Assembly: GCA_030667735.1 (NCBI GenBank)
Contig: DAOUVG010000014.1
Span: forward strand, 1-14,785
Length of the DNA stretch: 14,785 nt
Direction of reading: 5' to 3'
Origin: Dehalococcoidales bacterium
GTDB lineage: Bacteria > Chloroflexota > Dehalococcoidia > Dehalococcoidales > Fen-1064
Shown here: positions 10,478-14,785 of the stretch, piece after piece
Position numbering within the stretch: the first letter of the stretch is position 1
How the letters are laid out: each line of letters begins with the position of its first letter
Translations under genes and position numbers: made by a program
The notes under the pieces: generated by a model
What the model saw: the letters and a program-made list of their open reading frames with translations, nothing else
What the model was told of the DNA's origin: nothing
Database searches by the model: none

Positions 10478-12224
10478 CGTGGTAACCAACAATAGCAGCA
10501 AGAGCACCGGTATCAGGAAAGTGCTGCTGATGGGTAACCCCAATGTGGGCAAGAGTGTCATTTTCTCCCGTCTGACCGGCACCCGGGTGATTGCTTCTAA
10601 TTATCCGGGCACCACGGTAGGCTACAGCCATGGGTTCATGAGTCTGGGGGAAGACAGGGTCGAGGTTATTGATGTACCCGGTACCTATACCCTGGAACCA
10701 ACCAGCGAGGCTGAAGAAATAGCCTCCGAGATGCTCGACACCGGAGACTTAGTCATAAATGTGGTTGACGCTACCAATCTGGAGAGAAATCTCTATCTGA
10801 CTCAGCAGTTGTTGGAGCGGGACATACCGCTGATAGTGGCGCTCAATATCTGGGATGAGACCGAACATCGAGGAATATATATTGACCTGGACAAACTGAG
10901 AGAACGCCTGGGGGTGCCGGTGATTCCCACCGTGGCGGTAAGCGGTCAGGGGATAAAGGAACTCGTTACCGGTATTGCCGGAGCAACTTCACCTGATACT
11001 CCTGCCCGCAGCTATGATGAGCGTTGGGCTGCTGTTGGCGGTATTATTAGCCAGGTCCAGCGCATTACTCATCGACATCATACCTGGCGGGAGCGCCTCG
11101 GGGATGCCAGCGTGCAGCCATTAGCCGGTGGTATCATAGCTGTCGTTGTTCTTGCCGTTGCCTTTCTGGTAGTCCGCTTCATCGGGGAAAACCTCATCGG
11201 TTATGTTCTTGAGCCCCTGTTTGACAATCTGTGGGCGCCGGTGGTGTTGAGGTTAAGTGACCTCCTCGGCGGTTCCGGTTTTTTCCATAATATCCTGATT
11301 GGTGAGATTGTCGCTGGCGAAGTCAATTTTATTGAATCATTCGGGTTATTGACCACCGGACTCTTTGTCCCCTTTGGCATGGTGTTGCCTTACATAATAT
11401 CTTTCTATCTGGTGCTGGGCTTGTTCGAGGATGTAGGTTACCTGCCACGGCTGGCAGTTCTGATGGATACCCTGATGCACCGTCTGGGCTTGCACGGCTA
11501 TGCAATCATTCCGAGTATGCTGGGTCTGGGTTGCAATGTACCGGCTGTTCTGGCCACCCGCATCCTGGAGAGCAAGAGGGAGAGATTTATTGCGGCAACA
11601 CTGATATCTATTGCCATACCCTGTGCTGCCCTGCAAGCAATGATTTTCGGACTGGTGGGGCAGCAGGGGGCGCAGTATGTGGCCATTGTCTTCGGGACAC
11701 TGTTCATAGTCTGGATTATTCTGGGAATGATAATAAACCGCTTCGCTCAAGGATTCAGCCCCGAGTTGCTGATAGAGATACCACCCTATCGTATGCCACC
11801 GTGGCGAACCGTATTGCAGAAGTTGTGGATGAGGGTCAATGGTTTCCTGAAAGAGGCTATCCCCATAATCCTGGGTGCTGTGATGGTAATAAATATACTC
11901 TATACCTTGGGGGTATTTGATGCTATCGCTGATTTTACAGCACCTGTGGTAACCGGTCTCCTGGGACTACCCAAGGAGGCGGTAACGGCCCTGGTTATTG
12001 GTTTTCTGCGTAAAGATGTAGCCCTGGGCATGCTCGCTCCCCTGGGATTGAGTGCCAACCAGCTGGTCGTTGGCAGCGTTGTCCTGGCCATGTTCTTCCC
12101 CTGCGTGGCTACATTTGTTGTTATTCTGAGAGAGCTCGGAATTGTCAATATGCTCAAATCGGTGGCAATAATGATTGCCACTGCATTACTGGTGGGAGGG
12201 GCACTAAACCTGATTCTGCAGTAG
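10464..12224 (+). CDS. feoB: Ferrous iron transporter FeoB
   Basis: A 586-residue inner-membrane iron transporter. The N-terminal GTPase domain has G1 GNPNVGKS (24-31), switch I NYPGTTV (46-52), G3 DVPGTY (70-75) and G4 NIWD (128-131), with G5-like AVSGQGI (158-164). A membrane domain with multiple helices follows from about 220, including the two FeoB gate motifs GLGCNVPAVLATRIL (354-368) and FFPCVATFVVILRELG (544-559), whose Cys residues line the pore. It is at the short end for FeoB, lacking a long C-terminal extension. The frame begins at GTG 10464 (overlapping feoA by 14 bases). GTG at 10479 has AAAGG seven bases upstream and may be the real start. The Fur gene upstream implies iron-repressed expression. 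Confidence 0.95.
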   Translation: MKGHSVVTNNSSKSTGIRKVLLMGNPNVGKSVIFSRLTGTRVIASNYPGTTVGYSHGFMSLGEDRVEVIDVPGTYTLEPTSEAEEIASEMLDTGDLVINVVDATNLERNLYLTQQLLERDIPLIVALNIWDETEHRGIYIDLDKLRERLGVPVIPTVAVSGQGIKELVTGIAGATSPDTPARSYDERWAAVGGIISQVQRITHRHHTWRERLGDASVQPLAGGIIAVVVLAVAFLVVRFIGENLIGYVLEPLFDNLWAPVVLRLSDLLGGSGFFHNILIGEIVAGEVNFIESFGLLTTGLFVPFGMVLPYIISFYLVLGLFEDVGYLPRLAVLMDTLMHRLGLHGYAIIPSMLGLGCNVPAVLATRILESKRERFIAATLISIAIPCAALQAMIFGLVGQQGAQYVAIVFGTLFIVWIILGMIINRFAQGFSPELLIEIPPYRMPPWRTVLQKLWMRVNGFLKEAIPIILGAVMVINILYTLGVFDAIADFTAPVVTGLLGLPKEAVTALVIGFLRKDVALGMLAPLGLSANQLVVGSVVLAMFFPCVATFVVILRELGIVNMLKSVAIMIATALLVGGALNLILQ

Positions 12225-12609
12225 CTACAACCTGCTGCAAAGGCTGGTGACATCAGTATCTGATATGAGGTCCATGGAGAGCGGGGATATCCAATCTTCC
12301 CACAGGCTTATACCTGAATAAGGAAAAGGAAACCACTCCGAACATAGCCCTGGTGCTTTCGTTAAGACAGAAGGTTAACACAGCTCCCTGCAGGGAGGGG
12401 AAGGGGGCTGAGGCATTGCCATATGAGGAGGCGGCCAGTCCCATAGCTGACCGCACAGGTACTCTCCGGTGGCAACCAGCATCGGCCGTACTGGAGTGTC
12501 ACTGATGTCTTGGACACCGCACAACACCCGTTTGACAACCATCACGGCTAAATGCTAGCCTACCTTGGTTTTACTCGTAGAATAGAAGGTATGTATCAGG
12601 AGGTTTACA
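12225..12609. other. Non-coding interval with hairpins and a weak promoter
   Basis: No supported gene. It contains a perfect palindrome CTCCCTGCAGGGAG (12384-12397), a hairpin with CTCCGGT (12464-12470) pairing ACTGGAG (12490-12496) through one wobble and extending outward past one mismatch, and a promoter candidate at 12532-12561. No intrinsic terminator with a T-run is evident after feoB. A reverse-strand frame (12253-12456) lacks a ribosome binding site and domain features. Confidence 0.55.
12532..12561 (+). promoter_or_regulatory. Candidate promoter for HdrD-like gene
   Basis: TTGACA (12532-12537) is followed after 18 bases by TAGCCT (12556-12561) carrying an extended -10 TGC in front. 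It lies about 50 bases before the ATG at 12610. The -35 is perfect and the -10 weak. Confidence 0.4.
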
Positions 12610-13644
12610 ATGTGGGACGAATCAAAATGTGACCTGTGTGGTGATTGCCTGGTGAAGTGCCATTATACCGATTATGACAAAGATAGGGCTGTAGCTGAAA
12701 TCAAGTTGCTCATGGATGGCAAAGACGCCGAGATACTGCACACGTGTATCACCTGTATTGCCTGTAATGATTACTGCCCGACCGGGGCCGACCCTTCAAA
12801 CCTTATCTTCAAAATGCAAGAGAAGATTGGTACCTGCCCTCTAGTAGTCTCAATGAAACCGAATCTGGATAGAATCGCCCAGGGACTTGAGGGAAAGGGA
12901 GAGCCCGGCGAACTGATATCGGGTGACCCCGACAGACCTGTCCTCTCGCTCGATTCCTTCGGCTTACGACTGATACCCGAGGGAACCCTCGACAGCCAGT
13001 TATTCAAGGGTATGACTGTGATCAGGGGCGGTGAGTACATGTCCCTCGTCGGTAGTGTGCACTTTGGTGGCGAGAGCTTTGTTGAGCGGTATGCCCGAAG
13101 CGTCATCGACAAGCTGACCGCTTTGGGCAAGGATATCGTCTACTACCACAATGAGGGCTTTGCCCTGGTACATGTCCGGGCCAGGGAACACGGCATCACT
13201 GCTCCCTTCAAATACATGCACCTCTTCGAGTACCTGCGCAACTACCTGAGAGAGCATCGGGGTAGCATTACCAGGCTTGGTAAGAAGGTTGCCTACCAGG
13301 CCAATTGTGCCACCCGGTACGTGCCGGAGCAGGATGCCTTTCTTGGCGAAATCTTTGAGTTAATTGGTGTGGAGAGGCCGCCAAGGCAATATGAGCGATT
13401 GGACGCGCTGTGTTGCGCCGGACCGATTATGGCTACCAATAACAAGCTGGCGATTGACATCCAGGAGAAGAATATCAGGGATGCCATCGAGTGCGGTGCT
13501 GATGCCATGATAACCTCCTGCCCCATGTGTGATTTGGTGTTACAGCAGCCTACATCACAGCATAACCTGCCCAAGATACCTATCTCTGAAATATGCCGTA
13601 TGGCCCTGGGCGAAAAGCCGTTCCCCGAATCGACCCCGGCCTGA
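12610..13644 (+). CDS. HdrD/GlpC-like (Fe-S)-binding electron-transfer protein
   Basis: A 344-residue cytoplasmic protein. Two [4Fe-4S] ferredoxin motifs open it: C7, C10, C13, C17 and C46, C49, C52, C56. The C-terminal region has one CCG cysteine-rich domain: C233, then C268-C269, then C304-x-x-C307, with 34-residue spacings that fit the family rule. Proteins of this type (heterodisulfide reductase D, GlpC, LutA/lactate oxidase subunits) pass electrons between flavoproteins, disulfides and quinones. HdrD proper carries two CCG domains, so this is a one-domain relative. The middle region (about 75-225) is not recognised. AGGAGG (12598-12603) sits six bases before the ATG. The OYE-like flavoprotein 88 bases downstream is a likely partner, though no heterodisulfide substrate system is visible. 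Confidence 0.88.
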   Translation: MWDESKCDLCGDCLVKCHYTDYDKDRAVAEIKLLMDGKDAEILHTCITCIACNDYCPTGADPSNLIFKMQEKIGTCPLVVSMKPNLDRIAQGLEGKGEPGELISGDPDRPVLSLDSFGLRLIPEGTLDSQLFKGMTVIRGGEYMSLVGSVHFGGESFVERYARSVIDKLTALGKDIVYYHNEGFALVHVRAREHGITAPFKYMHLFEYLRNYLREHRGSITRLGKKVAYQANCATRYVPEQDAFLGEIFELIGVERPPRQYERLDALCCAGPIMATNNKLAIDIQEKNIRDAIECGADAMITSCPMCDLVLQQPTSQHNLPKIPISEICRMALGEKPFPESTPA

Positions 13645-13698
13645 GTGCAGAAGGATATCAGGAGTATCAGGCGCCCTCCGCTACCAGGAGAACCGGAC

Positions 13699-13719
13699 AC
13701 AGGTGTCAGGAAGACCTGT
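13699..13719 (+). other. Small stem-loop before ribosome binding site
   Basis: ACAGGT (13699-13704) pairs with ACCTGT (13714-13719) across a nine-base loop, ending two bases before the GGAGG (13722-13726) of the next gene. It could tune translation of the flavoprotein; chance is also possible for a six-pair stem. Confidence 0.3.
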
Positions 13720-13732
13720 CTGGAGGTTGACT

Positions 13733-14785
13733 ATGTCTCAAGAATTCAAACACCTTTTTACACCCATCAAGCTGGGGCCGATGACAGTGCGCAATAGAAT
13801 AGTCTCATCTTCCCACGCCACAAATTTCCACTCAGTAATCGGCCCGATTACCGATAGGGCGTTCCATTATTATCTATCCAAGGCGAAGGGCGGGTTGGGG
13901 CTCATCGTGACCCAGTTCACTGTACCTATGGCGCTTCAGAGTGATGCTACGATCCTTACCTACAAGAATCTAGCCGACGCCATTCACCAGGAGGGGACGA
14001 AGCTGATGGTGCAGTTGGCGCTCCCCGGGAAGTTTGGGAGTTCCGATACGTATGGGGGGACCCTTTCGTCTTCATCGCCAATACCAGCCACGACTCCCTA
14101 CAGGGGCACGGGGGAAGTGCCTCGCCAGATGGAAATCGAGGAGATAAAGGAGGCAGTCCAGGGATTTGCTGATGCCGCCAGGAGGGCACGTGAAGCCGGT
14201 CTTGACGGCGTGGAAATAAGTCTGGCGGTGGGCTTCCTGTTCTCCCAGTTCATGTCGCCTGCCTTTAATCAGAGAACCGACGAATATGGTGGCAGCCTGG
14301 AGAATCGACTCCGTTTCCCTATCGAGACCATCGATACCGTCAGAGAAGCAGTCGGGAAGGACTTCGTTGTTGGCATAAGGCTAACGGGGGACGAGTTTCT
14401 CGAGGGTGGTATCGACCTGGAACTGGCCAAACTGAATGCCCAGAGATTGGAGGCCACCGGGAAGCTGGACTACATCAGTATCTGTGCCGGCACTTTCTTT
14501 AATCCGGAAGCACATATTCCTCCCATGTATTTTCCTCTGGGCTGTTTCGTTTACCTTGCTGCCGCCATCAAGGAGGCGGTGAATCTACCGGTAATGACGG
14601 TGGGTAGAATAAACGACCCGGTACAGGCAGAGAAAATCCTGGCGGACAATCAGGCAGACCTGATAATCATGAATCGGGCCACTATCTGCGACCCGGAAAT
14701 GCCAAAGAAGGTCCAGGAGGGCAGGCTGGATGAAATCCGCAAGTGTACCGGCTGTAACGAAGGTTGTCTCGGCAGGTGGGTCCAG
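13733..14785 (+). CDS. OYE-like NADH:flavin oxidoreductase, cut by window end
   Basis: The frame starts at ATG 13733 (GGAGG at 13722-13726) and is open for 351 codons to the window edge, so the C-terminus is missing. It is the FMN-binding barrel of the 2,4-dienoyl-CoA reductase/trimethylamine dehydrogenase branch of the Old Yellow Enzyme family. It shows KLGPMTVRNRIV, RTDEYGGSLENR and, near the end, CTGCNEGC, the start of the [4Fe-4S] motif. FAD/NAD-binding domains should follow outside the window. Key active-site residues differ: the usual VEIHGAHGYL is VEISLAVGFL (Ser163, Val166, Phe168), and QLxHxGR is QLALPGK (94-100). The usual GRALIADPE is NRATICDPE. The barrel looks intact, so a changed substrate or an electron-transfer role is more likely than decay. 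It probably pairs with the upstream Fe-S protein. Confidence 0.88.
   Translation, partial: MSQEFKHLFTPIKLGPMTVRNRIVSSSHATNFHSVIGPITDRAFHYYLSKAKGGLGLIVTQFTVPMALQSDATILTYKNLADAIHQEGTKLMVQLALPGKFGSSDTYGGTLSSSSPIPATTPYRGTGEVPRQMEIEEIKEAVQGFADAARRAREAGLDGVEISLAVGFLFSQFMSPAFNQRTDEYGGSLENRLRFPIETIDTVREAVGKDFVVGIRLTGDEFLEGGIDLELAKLNAQRLEATGKLDYISICAGTFFNPEAHIPPMYFPLGCFVYLAAAIKEAVNLPVMTVGRINDPVQAEKILADNQADLIIMNRATICDPEMPKKVQEGRLDEIRKCTGCNEGCLGRWVQ

Noticed and set aside
12253..12456. Reverse-strand frame of 67 codons after feoB
   Set aside because: No ribosome binding site, no recognisable features, and it spans a palindrome; likely chance or part of a repeat.
1..14785. CRISPR array, tRNA, rRNA or transposase
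   Set aside because: No regularly spaced repeats, no cloverleaf with a TTCGAATC-type arm, no rRNA-like stretch and no transposase frame were found by eye.

Overview
The window looks like a chromosomal stretch from an anaerobic bacterium. It is rich in iron-sulfur (Fe-S) proteins: two MinD-type ATPases with inserted ferredoxins, an Mrp ATPase, a NifU/IscU-like scaffold, two NifX-like proteins and an HdrD-like protein. It also carries Fur-FeoA-FeoB ferrous iron uptake. Base composition is near half GC, and the operons are compact with strong AGGAGG ribosome binding sites. Gene style and repeats suggest an uncultured Chloroflexota (Dehalococcoidia-like). That is a judgement from memory and no search was run.

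Layout on the + strand: (1) 1-302, a small membrane-protein frame with a palindromic operator-like site and an in-frame TAG. (2) 303-766, non-coding, with a second copy of the palindrome, GC-rich hairpins and a repeat also found at 2771. (3) 767-2615, a MacB/FtsX-type ABC permease and its ATPase, overlapping. (4) 2616-2945, a repeat-rich gap. (5) 2946-9386, the main block: UPF0251 (DUF134) regulator, two DUF5320 proteins, NifX domain plus coiled coil, a Gly-rich zinc-ribbon protein, two ferredoxin-bearing MinD ATPases, two FmdB zinc ribbons, a second NifX protein, Mrp ATPase and NifU-like scaffold, ending in a hairpin terminator. (6) 9387-12224, fur behind a consensus promoter, then feoA and feoB. 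(7) 12225-12609, a gap. (8) 12610 to the end, an HdrD-like Fe-S protein and an Old Yellow Enzyme (OYE)-like flavoprotein cut by the window edge.

The main block resembles an expanded version of the Desulfovibrio orange protein (ORP) operons. Those pair NifX-domain metal-cluster proteins with two MinD/ferredoxin ATPases and an Mrp ATPase. The next-door iron uptake genes and the scaffold suggest a module that builds or carries a metal-sulfur cluster under iron control. Points most worth a second look: a dnaX-type A AAA AAG slippery site in the first NifX gene, placed so that a -1 shift gives a product of family-like length; an Mrp without its CxxC cluster ligands; an OYE-like protein without its usual active-site His and Tyr residues; and a membrane-protein frame split by TAG.
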